Below, in pieces: positions 49,622-61,323 of a DNA stretch of 64,000 bases. Under the pieces are notes generated by a model. The model saw only the letters and a list, made by a program, of their open reading frames with translations, did not search any database and was not told the origin of the DNA. The stretch is taken from contig JAGQDJ010000010.1 in assembly GCA_022885665.1 (NCBI GenBank), positions 310,001-374,000 of the forward strand, given 5' to 3'. Within the stretch, counting starts at the first letter, position 1. Each line of letters opens with the position of its first letter. This DNA is from Triops longicaudatus (taxonomy: Eukaryota > Arthropoda > Branchiopoda > Notostraca > Triopsidae). Both the position numbers and the translations under genes were made by a program.

Positions 49622-50542
49622 TTACCCATGATGTACAGGGCGTACAGGCGTCGCTCTGAGATCAATGATTTTGAATCCCTTCTCAAACTTCAAATTCCGG
49701 CACCAGGTGGCTTGATGGGGTTGAGGATGACCATTTTCATCCGCGACCGTCCCTTCTTTTTCTGCATGTTTGCTTGCGGTTTTACTTCCGCTTGGGGCTA
49801 AATCGCCTTCCTCAGGCTTCTTTTTTTGTTTAGCTACTTTGGGCTTAGGTTTGGTATTTAACTTGTTCCAAAAGTTGCTCAGATCTGAGCAGCGTCCTGT
49901 GTTATCACGGCAGTACTCTGACATGAGGTATTTCACGGCATAGTTGGCTTCGACCAAGCGGGAATCGTCAATGGCGTCATGGCTGAATTTCGGGTAGGCA
50001 CGCACTAGGCCAAACGACTCCTCCAAGACACTGAGCACCGACTTGAGGACCACGGCCACTTTGTCACCGGTCCATAACGTAAACTGTTCAATGGAAAAGA
50101 GAACCATTATACTCGAACTGGAAGCCAGGTCCATTTCGTTCACGACGAGATCGAATTCGTCTGCGTCTTCTATGTCCACATTTTCCACGGGTGCACAAGA
50201 ACGCAGCAAGTCGCGTAAAGTGTGATTCACTCGCGTTTCCGTGATAACCGTTGCGTGACGCGATTCACAGCTCTGGTGCGAACATTTAGACAACGTGCGA
50301 CTGCTGGAGGAGTGTGATTTTGACCCACGTTTGTCGGTGGCTTGCTCCGGTTCCCAGTCCTCGTAGTCGTAGAGGGGTTCGCTTTTAGATTGCGAAGTCG
50401 TCTTGGGCAACGTGACGGAGAACAAGTCGCTCGAAGCACGTTGAAATCGACGTGCACGCTGGGTAAATTCCAAATAAGGGTGCAAATTTAACCTACGAAT
50501 AAAAACCAATAAATAAAGACTGCCTTCAGAAGCACAAAACAT
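49622..50542 (-). CDS. Uncharacterised reading frame, 306 codons
   Basis: I do not recognise this protein. It begins at an ATG at 50542, but a strong acceptor (TTTTTATTCGTAG) about 45 bases inside suggests the true exon starts near 50493 with LNLHPYLEFTQRARRFQRAS, in phase 2. An acidic/Ser-rich segment (EPLYDYEDWEPEQ, SHSSSSR) follows, then a compact region that looks folded (ADEFDLVVNEMDLASSSSI, FSIEQFTLWTGDKVAVVLK, KYLMSEYCRDNTGRC), a Lys-rich linker (KPKPKVAKQKKKPEEG) and a short C-terminus (FEKGFKIIDLRATPVRP). No signal peptide or membrane span is seen. The length and consistent composition make real coding likely. It may be a terminal exon, with TAA as true stop, or an internal exon joined to the channel gene. 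Confidence 0.6.
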   Translation of the reverse strand: MFCASEGSLYLLVFIRRLNLHPYLEFTQRARRFQRASSDLFSVTLPKTTSQSKSEPLYDYEDWEPEQATDKRGSKSHSSSSRTLSKCSHQSCESRHATVITETRVNHTLRDLLRSCAPVENVDIEDADEFDLVVNEMDLASSSSIMVLFSIEQFTLWTGDKVAVVLKSVLSVLEESFGLVRAYPKFSHDAIDDSRLVEANYAVKYLMSEYCRDNTGRCSDLSNFWNKLNTKPKPKVAKQKKKPEEGDLAPSGSKTASKHAEKEGTVADENGHPQPHQATWCRNLKFEKGFKIIDLRATPVRPVHHG

Positions 50543-50897
50543 TCATCCGTCAATGCAGTAGCACTTTCGATGTTCTAGTTTAGGCTACGAGCGCTTTGTT
50601 TTGTCTTATTTCACATTTTGAGAAGTATGCAATGGTTTAACAGAGAGCAGATCAACAGTAGTTCTCAATAAAAACTAGCCGAACAAACTTATCCAACGCT
50701 AATCACACGCCACCTGTGTCATAAGTTTGGAACTGCGGGTCAAAAGTATTCGAAAGAGCTTGGAATGAGACACGGTCGCGCAACTGCCGTGACATTAGTA
50801 TAGGGAAGTTTGTTTGGGTCGTATTTATTGAGAATTTTTGTACTAGTGGTATTACTGTATTAGTGTACTTAGTACACCTGCATCTAGTGGCAATGCA

Positions 50898-51048
50898 AAT
50901 ATATATATATATATATATANNNNNNNNNNNNNNNNNNNNNNNNNNNNNNNNNNNNNNNNNNNNNNNNNNNNNNNNNNNNNNNNNNNNNNNNNNNNNNNNN
51001 NNNNNNNNNNNNNNNNNNNNNNNNNNNNNNNNNNNNNNNNNNNNNNNN

Positions 51049-51080
<32 letters not shown>
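50898..51080. repeat. TA microsatellite containing an assembly gap
   Basis: TA dinucleotides run into Ns at 50920 and resume at 51049. The gap size is probably an estimate. Confidence 0.95.
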
Positions 51081-51084
<4 letters not shown>

Positions 51085-51842
51085 ATTTTGTTCTGACGTG
51101 GATCAGATGCAAACTTTATGCTTTTCTTCACTTTAAACTTGTAAGTTTCAAACGCTCCGCTTTATGCATCCTTACCCATGTATTTCTCCCACGAGCAGCA
51201 CTGAGCAAACCCAGCTGACGAAATGCATTTTGTACAAATTGCACTGCTATTTCTGTGCTCCAAGAGACAATGTTGACGAGAAGCCGCGAGTCAATATTCC
51301 TGTCGAGCTCCACACTACCCACACCGACACGGATTAAGGCCTACTTGAAACCCGTTCAATGCACTAATTGACCTCCGCTAATCAACTTTGAATTTCTCCC
51401 AAATTTCCTCTTAATTCAGAAAACGAAATTTATTTAAAACAATCCGAAAAAAAACACAGTTTACTGCTTAAGTCAATTTCACTGATTGAAAACCCCTAAA
51501 TTTCCGTTCAAACTACCAAACTAAATTTTCCCCCTTCAAACTCATAATATCCCTACCACATGGTGATGGACTGAGTGACGGAAGAACACTAAGCACACTG
51601 TTCGCTTCCCACACCAAAAACTAAAGGAAGCAAAACTTTGATAATCCTGTTAAGCGAATTACGACAACACGTAACGTTAAACTCCCCTTCGGGCAGTTCT
51701 GTGTTGCATCGGTTTTTAGACTCGTCATTCTTGTATTTACTTGTCCTTCAGTAACGATTATGTACAATATCTTTTGGAAATAAAAACTGAGCTGGAATAA
51801 AAACATTTTTTCTCTTCCATCACGTATCATCTTTGTTTCAAT

Positions 51843-51848
51843 TTTATT
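51843..51848 (-). terminator. Poly(A) signal of the MFSD4-like gene
   Basis: AATAAA on the minus strand, 43 bases past the TGA stop. Confidence 0.6.
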
Positions 51849-51891
51849 TTCACGTAAAATTCAATTTTGTCTCTTTTATGGGGGTTTAAGA

Positions 51892-54800
51892 TCAAGTTGG
51901 CGATCCCGGATTGGTACTGACACCGCCATTGAGACTCCCTTCCGACGTCTCGGATTTCATCCGTGAATAAAACTTGACGTGACGTTGCAACACTCCCGAT
52001 TCTTCATTTTCTGCTTCGGATTTATAAAAGGGATTTAATTTCTTTAACAAGGCAAATACAGGACCCATTATCCCCGGCGATGCTGATGTGCCAGTGCATG
52101 AAAATGAGTGATAACGCGTTACGGATTTTCTTTTGTTTGAAGTAAGTAAAAAAATAATGAAAAAATAAATAAATATAAAAATAAATTTAATAAAAAAGTA
52201 AAAAATCAGTAATTCCATATTAATTTTAAGGCATTATTAAATGAATTGATAAAATGACTAGTTATACTATGAATAACGATTGAAGCAACTTTTGATTGAT
52301 AAAAATACCTGTGTATCTCGTAATGTGGCATCCTACGAGAAATAGAATGAAATGGACGCTGACGCTCAACATGGTCAAAATGAGACACGTAATCAGGAAA
52401 GACATTGTTCCATAAAGCTCAAACTCCTAAATAAGGTAAAGTATGTCATTACCAGCGTAATTACCTTTAAGTGTGGTTATTGTGAAAAAAGCGTGTTTTT
52501 TCCCCATTTTTTTAGTATTCTGGCTAAATACTGAGTAAAACAAATACTTATAGAATCCCGCGTAGAATCGAAATAGTGTATCAAAATTTTACTTCCGTGG
52601 TGACAGGGGTAGGTATTTTACTTTTAGAATGGGCGTTCAAAGTTACCCCACGCTGGTACAGCTTGGAACGCGAACACGGAATTGCGCGATAAAAATCCAG
52701 AAATCTCGTTTTCTTAGAGATTTCTTATTGGTATTGTTAGTGTATCCAGCTGAACATAATTAAAAACATTTTCTTCATAGTAAATAACTTTAGTTCTTTT
52801 TAAAAAATGACTCAAGAAAGAATGACTCAAGAAAAGGGAAATCAAGTCTTAGAACTTACAATCCGTTTCGTATTCGCATTTCATTGCATTTACTACAGTT
52901 TCTTCTGCTAAATTTGTCTTACCCAAAATCTGTTCAGCTTGGGAGGTTTTGGTATGAGTTAAATTTTAAATTTTCTGCGTTTTTCATCGCGGCATATCTA
53001 ACCGCGACTTATACCCCTCCAAAAACCCACAAGCTACACGACGGAAAAAAAGGTCGAAGTTCACTTGGTAATTTTAAACATAGAATTCGCCTACGGGTTA
53101 AAGGCTGTAATTGTGTTTTGACTTAAGTAAACTAAGTACTGTTCTTTGGCTACCTTTTAGGAAGAAAAGTGCTTTTAAATGTCACTGTTACCTTTCGGTG
53201 GTGAAAATTCTAAGACGCTAAAAATGAATCAAAAAGTGGATAATGCCACGAAACGCATCGGACACGAACTTGGTTTTCTCGGTTTGATCTTTCTACTTTG
53301 TTTGTAACTTCTTTTGGTATTTGGTTTCTGACTTGAGTTTTCACGCTTTACCACCACAAGTCACGAGTTTCCTGACCGCGACGCGCTCTCCTCCAAAAAC
53401 CCATAAGCTATTACATGGGTAAAAGGTCGGAGTTTCATGGGTAAATTTGAACGACAGATTTGATTGATAACAGAGGACAATGACAGTGTTTAGTTCAAGT
53501 TATAGAAAGTCTGGGCAATTTAAAATCTTGTTGAGGAAAATAGAATTACTTTTTTGTCACCGTGGACCTTTTACTTGTGAAAATTCGAAGTCACTAAATT
53601 GTGCCAAAAACTACCTTATTTTCAAGCTCCTGTGGCCACGAAATCTGCCAAAATAAGAACCGCTTTTGATATCTAAAATTAACTATTCACTAAAGCTATG
53701 AAAAACTATGAAAAACTATTCGTTACTGAACCCTAAGACACCTAGTCTGTTTCGTTCTGTCGAGTAGTTGCGAGGCACAAATGACCTACGTTTACCCATG
53801 AAATGTCCAAAATTAACCCATGTGCTCAAAATAACCCCACTTGACGCTTCCACACAATTTAAGTTCATTGGATGTAACTTACATGTCCGACGATGACGGG
53901 CATGAACATTTCTCCCGCTGCGGCACTGACGACAATAGCGGTCGTAATTGACGCTAAACAGTTACAAAGCAATTAGTCTGCTAGAAATAATTAAGTAAGA
54001 TAAGACGAATTACGCGTCAAGTCGATGTACGATTCGGCTAAAGAGATGCAGGTCGGGTACACACTACTTAAGAATGTACCCACGATGGCTGTGCCGATAA
54101 ACAGCATCACGTGGCTGTAGTAAAACAACAGCAACAACACAATACCAGTTAAGCAACCAACCTGAGGATCGAAAACGAGAAAAAAGACAAGTGCAAATGA
54201 GGTAAAATGAGACAAACTGCCCCCATGGGAGAGAGGAAGGAGTAATTGAGTGATTTAAGTAAGAGTGAGGTAAGTACCATGTTGCCAACGAGCATAAAAT
54301 GAGGTGATAATCGCGTAGCAATCGGAATAGAGAGCAAACGCCCTAAGGCGAAACAACCCCAAAAGACAGCGTTGAGATAAGCAGCTTGGGATTTCACCAC
54401 GTCAGGCACGGCTTTAATAGTGAACGAGTAAATGTAACTTCCGTATGTTGCCTAGTCAACCGAATTCCAGCGTCAGTTTTTAAGTAATTGGAGTATTGGA
54501 TTTTATGAGATGGTACTTGTAAACCGTCCAATAAGAAGAGAATTAAGGCGGACAGACCGGTGATGACAATAATCTGTTCCAAAGTCACAGGCAAACTGTC
54601 GTCGTCTTTTTTGCCTTCGCCGTCTCCAGGCAAAACTGCAGGCTATAATAATGTAACAAAGAATTTCACAATGGATTATGGATCAACAGAGACAATCACA
54701 TGCATAATGAAAAAAAATAATAATAAAGTAATAAAAACAACGTAAAATTGAAAAAAGAAATTTCTGAAGAAATCAATCTAGTTAGTTGAATTCGGACTGC

Positions 54801-57349
54801 AATGCGCTAGAATCTCTTTTAAGTTGAGCGTCCACGGCACATGACAACGGAGATAAATCCAAAGTATTACACCAGTAGCTTTTTCTTTGTGTGTATATAA
54901 CTCAGACCTTAGAATACGTCCACTATGAGTGGAAAATTCGTTACGAAAGGGTTTTTACGAGATTTTACTGTAGGTAATGTTCATCAGGTTTTCATCAGCC
55001 ACATAGAAAATAGTGCTGCCTGGTTTTCATAGATGGTGGTTTGACAAATCCAGTAAACACTTCTGTGACTTTACGTTTTACGTTTCTTGTGTTGTTGCAT
55101 ATGTTAAAGTAAATAACAGGAAAAATAGCATACTTGCATATGATCCTTATCGACAATTTCGAACGATTCGCGTTTCTTCTCGCGTTGCTTTTTATCGACG
55201 ACATCTTTAGCTACCACAGCTAGTACCAAAATCATCACAGGAACCTAAAAATTCAAAAATTTTGAAGCAATATTTAGATTTTTCTCCCTGGACTTTTTGT
55301 AGAATATACGAACTTGCAGACACGCCATGATCCAAAAGGCAAACTGAACCCGAGATTGTTCTACAGCTTCACTGCGACTCAAAATCGTTCCACTAGGTCC
55401 CTCCACGGACCTAGTGACTGCTGAATGCACATCCAAGGCCCGAGTTCCATTCACAGGCTCGACGAAAGGCGTACAATCCACGTTTAACAAAAACGGTTCG
55501 ACAATCATTGGTGCCAAAAAGGCACCCAGTCCGTAAAAGAAATGCAACGCCTAAATATTAAAAAAAAAAATAATTTACATCCACCTTCTTCATATCAATT
55601 AAATACCTGCCCATAATAATGAAACTACACAACAAGACAAAGATATTTAACACCAGTTTTCGGTAAAATACACATAAAAACTACTTGTTGAACGTGCTGC
55701 CATCTGTGTCTATTTTTATCGATTTTACTTTCTTCCTCCAATTTAGATACATTTACTTGCTATTTCTGGAAAATACACTTAAATCAATACTCAAATTATC
55801 TATTCATTTCGTATTTTTTCAGTCTATTTCATTCATGCTCTTAATAAAAGAATTTAAGTATGTCAAGAATTGTTACGTAGATTTAAAATTACGGATGTTT
55901 CGCAAAGATGGTGGCACTGCCAATTACTTAGGGGCAAGACGTTTGAAACGTGGCTAAATGCTTGAAAAAGTTGCTGTTAACAAATGCAAAAGTTCTCGCA
56001 AAGAATACAAAGTGTATCATTTCCTGGATGGTCGCTTAAGGACATTCATCATTTTCCAACACAAAACGCAATATACATAAATATAGGGAAAAAAAGATGG
56101 ATGCAAGCCGGATATTACAGCGAGTCTCCAGTTCACGTTACTCGACGGCTTGGGCTTTTACGGAGACAAAGAGGACAAAAATACAAGAGAAAAAAAAGTT
56201 AAAGGAAGGCGGTTTTTGCTTTACTTGGAGAAAAGGTCCGCTTCGGCGATGGTAAAGCTGTAGCATGGAAAGATTGGCCACGGTATCAATAGTGCCCATG
56301 AAGTATCCCATCAACGCTAGCGTTAAAGCCAACGGTGTTAACTGCGTACAAAAAGGGATGATAGCCAACGTCAAGCCCATGAAAGACATGGAAACCAGCA
56401 AGACGACGTGTTTAGGAAACCTACACAGACACGCTTGTTATATAAGCATGATAAACTAAATACCTCCTCACACAACGCTTTCGGGTGGTAATCTGCCTTT
56501 TATATACATGAGCAAGTTTCATTAACCCTAAGTGCAGCCATTTGGCTAAGAAAACGCACCTGGAGACCAACAATCCTCCACTGGCAGAGCCCAGTAAGAT
56601 GAATAACGTTTGGGCAAAGAAGATCCAGCTTATTGTACTGAAAACGGTCCCCGTGCGGCATCCTAATCCATAAGATCAAACAAACCGTGCTTTACAAGTC
56701 TCAAATTCTTCATTTTTCGCAACAAAATTATGGAAACAAACAAACATTCGAAAACAACAAAAAATAAACACGTAAGACTCCCTTTACATCGAACATTTAA
56801 TAACCTTTGGTATATAAGACCTAAGAAGAACCTTTTGTAACGAACTTACAGCTACAGCACATGGATTTTACAGTTTGCGGTATTAAGACGTAAAGAAAAA
56901 GCTTGATCATGAGCTCCGGATATACTGAAATTTTTTTCTGTATCCTGTAGGTTCGTTCTAACGAAATTAGATTGCAGTTTGTTGTTTATAACCGAACTAT
57001 TGCAGTAAAAAATGTAATAAAATAGAAATATGTGTAATAAATAACAATTATTTTATGCATTAAAAGCTCCGCGAAATCAAAGGAGGAAATTTGAAGACAA
57101 TGAAGATCAATACTTTAGTTATAGAATAGCAGCTATGTTTCGTTGGTTGCGCTAGAAAGCAACACAAGAACTGTAAAACAAGAATGGAAAATGCAAAATT
57201 GAAAAATCTTGTGTTCGGGATCATACCTAAATCCAAGAGGGTGGGTCCTAAGAAGGCGACGCCCATGCCGAAGGACCAGAACACCAAACAATAAGTGGCA
57301 GTCAGTAATTTGTGTTTCCATAGCAGTTCCGTGAAAGAACCAGCCATTT
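51892..57349 (-). CDS. MFSD4/SLC60-like major facilitator transporter (main body)
   Basis: Minus-strand exons: 57349-57227, 56662-56560, 56420-56225, 55550-55314, 55244-55134, 54642-54517, 54451-54278, 54161-54014, 53953-53883, 52426-52309, 52082-51892; phases agree. Starting at ATG 57347 it gives 531 aa (human MFSD4A 514). Twelve-span layout with family landmarks: YCLVFWSFGMGVAFLGPTLL (span 1), SWIFFAQTLFILLGSASGG, MGTIDTVANLSMLQLY, LHFFYGLGAFLAPMI, FAFWIMACLQVPVMILVLAV, YLNAVFWGCFALGRLLSIPI, GTFLSSVYPTCISLAESYID and SAAAGEMFMPVIVG. MFSD4 proteins are plasma-membrane solute carriers; vertebrate members have been linked to sugar transport, but the substrate here is not inferable. One donor is poor (exon 4, GTTCGT). 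The ATG sits two bases inside an acceptor, so an upstream coding exon (61323-61089) probably adds 79 residues. Confidence 0.93.
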
Positions 57350-57434
57350 CTACATAGTAAAATAAGACAGAAAGGATTTTTAGCGAGCTACAGAACTTCA
57401 AACAGGCTAATTTGTTGAGGAGATCGGGTGGAAA

Positions 57435-57569
57435 CAGGGCCGGATTATAATAGAGGCTAAGTAGGCTGCAGCATAGGGGCCCGTGGTGTGGCGGGGCCCG
57501 TCAAAAAAGTATTCTTTCTCAGCGCGGATACGTCAGCCTAGGGGCCCGTAAAGACTTAATCCGGCCCTG
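57435..57569. mobile_element. Non-autonomous hAT MITE with perfect 8-bp target duplication
   Basis: 135 bp, starting CAGGGCCGGATTA and ending TTAATCCGGCCCTG, flanked on both sides by GGTGGAAA (57427-57434 and 57570-57577). The interior contains two AGGGGCCCGT words and no reading frame. The end sequence differs from the hAT element at 23477, so two families are present. Confidence 0.92.
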
Positions 57570-60203
57570 GGTGGAAAGGGTGGGACAGTGTGGACACTTT
57601 TCAGCTCTTAAATTTTCATTTCACAAGCGGATAAAACTCTAGACCAAAACTGTTCTCGTTAGGTGAATTTATTTTCTTGCTATTTGACTAGGTTCAGTAC
57701 GTTCAATAAAGAAGAAAAATATGACAGAAAAAGTAGAAGTAGAAGCTCTTTCAATTGTGCAAAAAGAAAAGCTGGTCACACAATTTGAACATAGGGATAC
57801 GACGCTACATCCATGTGTATTATCGCAAGGAAACAAGTCGATTTTCTATTTTTTAGTACATAATAGACTATAGATGTCTTAACGAAACTTAAAATTATAC
57901 TCTGTGTCGATATTAGGAACACTAAAGCTCTGAATAGTTAAAAAATGCATGGTTCTGTCCAAAAGCATTATGAAAATAAGAAAAGACAACGTTGCGTGGA
58001 ATAGCTTTGGCGTTCGCAATTTTTGTGCTTGTTTTGGTCTGTGGAGTGGTCGAGTAGTCGGTAATATGAATTGCAGGTAAGTGAAGCGTTGCCACAGTAT
58101 GTTCCAAAACGTCTTCTTCGTGTTCAAAACGGCCTCAGTCTAAACCGTGACAAACTATCTATTTGGATTTTTTAACTCGTGCAAAATTATTACAGTGACT
58201 TTCTAACGAATCTTTAAAAGGGTTATTCTCTAAGTTATCTTTTACGCATAATATATTTGTACGGGTTTATCATATACTTGTATTTAAGCGGCACAATACA
58301 ATTTATAGAACCCATTTCTTTAAAAAAAAGTTCCGCAGATTTAATGTTTATGTGTTTTCTCACTCACATTATACTCACCTTTGATAAAACTTGCTCACGT
58401 TGTCGTATACACTAAGCTCGTAATAGTTCCTATTTCTAAAACGTTTACATCATTATTTATGATTGATTATCAGTTTGTCCCAAGTTCGAAATGTTCCATC
58501 CCTAATCTAATGAGGACGCAAAAGTGTAACAAAACTGAGCAGTTACCCGAAAACTTGTTCTGAGTTAATGGAGTTCGCAGATTTATGACTATGCACTGGG
58601 CAGTTAGGGAGTAGCAAACAAGCATGTAAGACATTGGTGTTCTTTTTGCGGAAATATATTTCTGCGGCGCCGTGCTGTCTAGCTCGTTAATTTGGGTACT
58701 GGTAGTGGTGGCATAAGAAATGGGCCAAACCACCCTGAGTAGAAAGTCGGGGTATTTGGGGGTTCGAGGAGTTGCAGAAAGCTGAGTGGCGCCAATGTAG
58801 GCAATGCAATCGACGTTTCCATCCATGATGCCGGAGGGGATGAGAAAAGATGTTCTAAGAGCAAGTCGTGCTTGAAGGAAATGTTATTGTAACCTCAACA
58901 ACAAAACTTGAGGAAATGTTGCCGAAAAATAAAACGCAAAAAAAAAGAAAGGGAAAAAGAATATAAAAGGAAATAAAAAAAAGAGTTGAAAGCCACTGTA
59001 GTGTACAGCAGTGGGAATTGACTTGCCTTCATGTGTATATGTTCGCTAGTTGGAGAAAAGAAACATGCCTTTTCATCGTCCCCTGCATTGCAGTGCTCCA
59101 TAAAAGTCTCAATACATTCGATTCAAGCTTTACAGATTAACGCGTCAGTCCTCGCAATGGCGTCGACCACGTGTCAGATCGACTCTCTCGTTCTCGTCTC
59201 TGAAGTTTATCACTCATAACAACGTTCTAACCCCGGAGTTTTTTGCTTTGATGAGGACTAAATTTGCTCTATTCCGTTATATCAAGGTAAGTGTGGGCTT
59301 GTTTACTTGGAAACGGCAACGAAGCTTGCTAAGTTGACGGGTAACAAAGAAGTTGGCGCGCAATCGAGTGGCAAGAAATCGATTTCATCGGTAGATTAAG
59401 CTTTCAAGAACCTTTACATCTTTCAAGTTTCATGGACACTTCAGCATAGTTAGCATACTTTTGCACCAATTTTACTTAAGGTGAACAAATTTAAGGTAAC
59501 ACTAACAATGACATTGTATACTATCCGTATTATGTAGATCTTTAAAATAAAAGCTTTAGTATCCTTTACAGATAAGCCCTGGGGGAATAATGAAGTTCTT
59601 TCAAAGCAATGTTGCTAGACAATCTTGATAAATCTATCAAAGGAATGGGTGAGAAAAAATAAAAAAAGCTGTGGCCTCGGGGGTAAGAAAAACAAGAGTA
59701 ACTCGTTGCAAAAAATGGCAGAGTTGGCGTTTCCCGGGGCGTTCCTTCCAAACATGGGCAAGCATGACCAAGTAGGTCATCCGATTACCCAAGAACGTTA
59801 TTGAACGAGGCAGTCATTTAGTCAAAGCTGGCTATGAAAGATCAAATGCATACATAGTAGTAGCCTTCTTATCCCCCTTCACCCTCACTCCAACAACTAC
59901 ACTCGCTGCGGATAAATTGTCAAACCAAGCATAAATTACACTAACTTGGACGGGGAGGAAGTTTCGAATCAAATTTTCCAACTGAAAAGTTTTAAATCTG
60001 TTTCACTAGAAATGTGTACAAATTGAATGCAAATGAACAGTTTAGCCTATCTACAAGTTCAATGTGTTTTTTCTACTTTTTTTAACACACAACATGAGAA
60101 GTATTCCAGCGCGTCCAGTAAAACGTCGTAGAGTTTGCGCTGCTAACCATCTCAATCGTTTTGGACATAATCTAAATACTAATGAGGGCTACAATCGCGG
60201 AAT

Positions 60204-60373
60204 TACAGTAAAATCTCGCTATAAAGAACCAGGCATTAGAAAAACTGTTCGGTATAGTTCGTTACATCAGACGGTTTTCATTTGCACTTACAATACTCGG
60301 GGCCTTTAAAATCTGTTCAATACAACCGACAGTTTGTAGTAAAAAGGTTCGTTATAAGGAGGGTTCTGCTGTA
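60204..60373. mobile_element. pogo/Tigger-like MITE, second copy
   Basis: Begins TACAGTAAAATCTCGCTATA and ends GTTCGTTATAAGG...CTGCTGTA, with TA at both ends. It shares GAAAAACTGTTCGGTATA and GTTCGTTACAT with the copy at 42208-42390. Confidence 0.75.
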
Positions 60374-61088
60374 TCTAGCACGATCAATTGCTAGATACGG
60401 TGTATTACTGTGTCCAATAAATTGTGCTATTGATTACTATAGCAGTCAACGGGACTTTTGGACCAATATTATTTTTATTTTCATGAAACTCTTCGTCTAA
60501 TGTCGGATCGATGTGTCCGTTCAGTTTTTATACGCAAATTGACTACCACGTCAATAAGCAAGATGAAGGGGTGTACAATAAACTGAGATACGGTCCACTA
60601 GGGTAGAATAATAATTTCACACATTTTTCCTGATACACCATTAAAGGGTGAAGTTTGGGAAGTGAATTTCTGTCATACGTTGTAAAGCTTGCTAATTTTG
60701 TCGGAAGTGATTCACAAAAAGGTTAGCGCATATTTGGGAATGAGGCTGTCTTTGAGTAAAGTATGAAACACGCAATACGCTTCTACTCAAGTGATTATTT
60801 GCTACTCTTAACTATTTTTTCCGTCACGTGTCAAATGACAGGAATGTCAAATAAAATGGGGGCACTATGAAAACCAACAAGACATTGTACCAGAATTTTA
60901 CGGACATTTATTTAAAAGGCAGAATTCTAGCGAGCTTTTTAGGGGTAAGTAATAAATCTCGTTGAATTTGGTAGAAAGAACACAAGTCGAGATTTGGATT
61001 AGGGTCACGGGGTAGTGTTGTCACAGGACGATCGAGTTTAAGGGTAGTTAAGGGTAAAGAAGGCTATTAAAATTGTAATAAAACTTAC

Positions 61089-61323
61089 CGTCAATGGGAG
61101 GGTTTTCAGGCAACGGTAGTGGACGTATTTTCAGCTCTTGGACGATGTAATGTCGTGCGTCGTCAACACTCGAACTCTCGTCTTCGGTCTCTGGGCTGGT
61201 GGCGTTCTCAGATTCCGACTCGGTACTCAACGAAAACGTACGACGTCGGTGCGCAACCGGGCGGCCGTCGACGTCTTCCTCCGACCGAACCGCTACATCT
61301 CCGTTCTCTACTGACTGAGTCAT
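61089..61323 (-). CDS. Probable N-terminal coding exon of the MFSD4-like gene
   Basis: From ATG at 61323 it encodes 78 residues and ends in phase 1 at a strong donor (GAC G|GTAAGT). The product is hydrophilic: MTQSVENGDVAVRSEEDVDG, a basic patch (HRRRTFSLS), Ser/Glu-rich sequence and a Pro-rich end (IRPLPLPENPPID). The next supported acceptor on this strand, at 57349, needs exactly phase 1. Joining gives ...NPPIDEMAGSFTELLWKHK, so this would be a cytosolic tail before span 1, and the protein would be 610 aa. The alternative is the first exon of a separate gene whose later exons I cannot see. Upstream, an acceptor at 61428-61429 implies a further 5' UTR exon. Confidence 0.65.

Larger units (their letters stand above)
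50543..51891. other. Gap-containing region between the unknown frame and the MFSD4-like gene
   Basis: It holds a TA microsatellite broken by 129 N (50920-51048). It also holds a possible minus-strand exon 51340-51176 (55 codons, acceptor TTTCAAGTAG, donor TGG|GTAAGG, product ALIRVGVGSVELDRNIDSRL...), whose phase does not match the frame downstream. Missing sequence could hide a linking exon. Confidence 0.45.
57350..61088 (-). other. Probable first coding intron of the MFSD4-like gene
   Basis: 3.7 kb with no supported exon. It carries a hAT-type MITE (57435-57569) and a pogo/Tigger-like MITE (60204-60373). Open frames at 58470-58864 on the minus strand resemble no known protein. Confidence 0.6.

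Noticed and set aside
58470..58864. Two overlapping minus-strand open frames as an extra exon of the MFSD4-like gene
   Set aside because: One frame could join in phase 1 behind a CTCTTAG acceptor but ends at a stop with no conserved sequence; the direct splice from 61089 to 57349 restores a known family protein.
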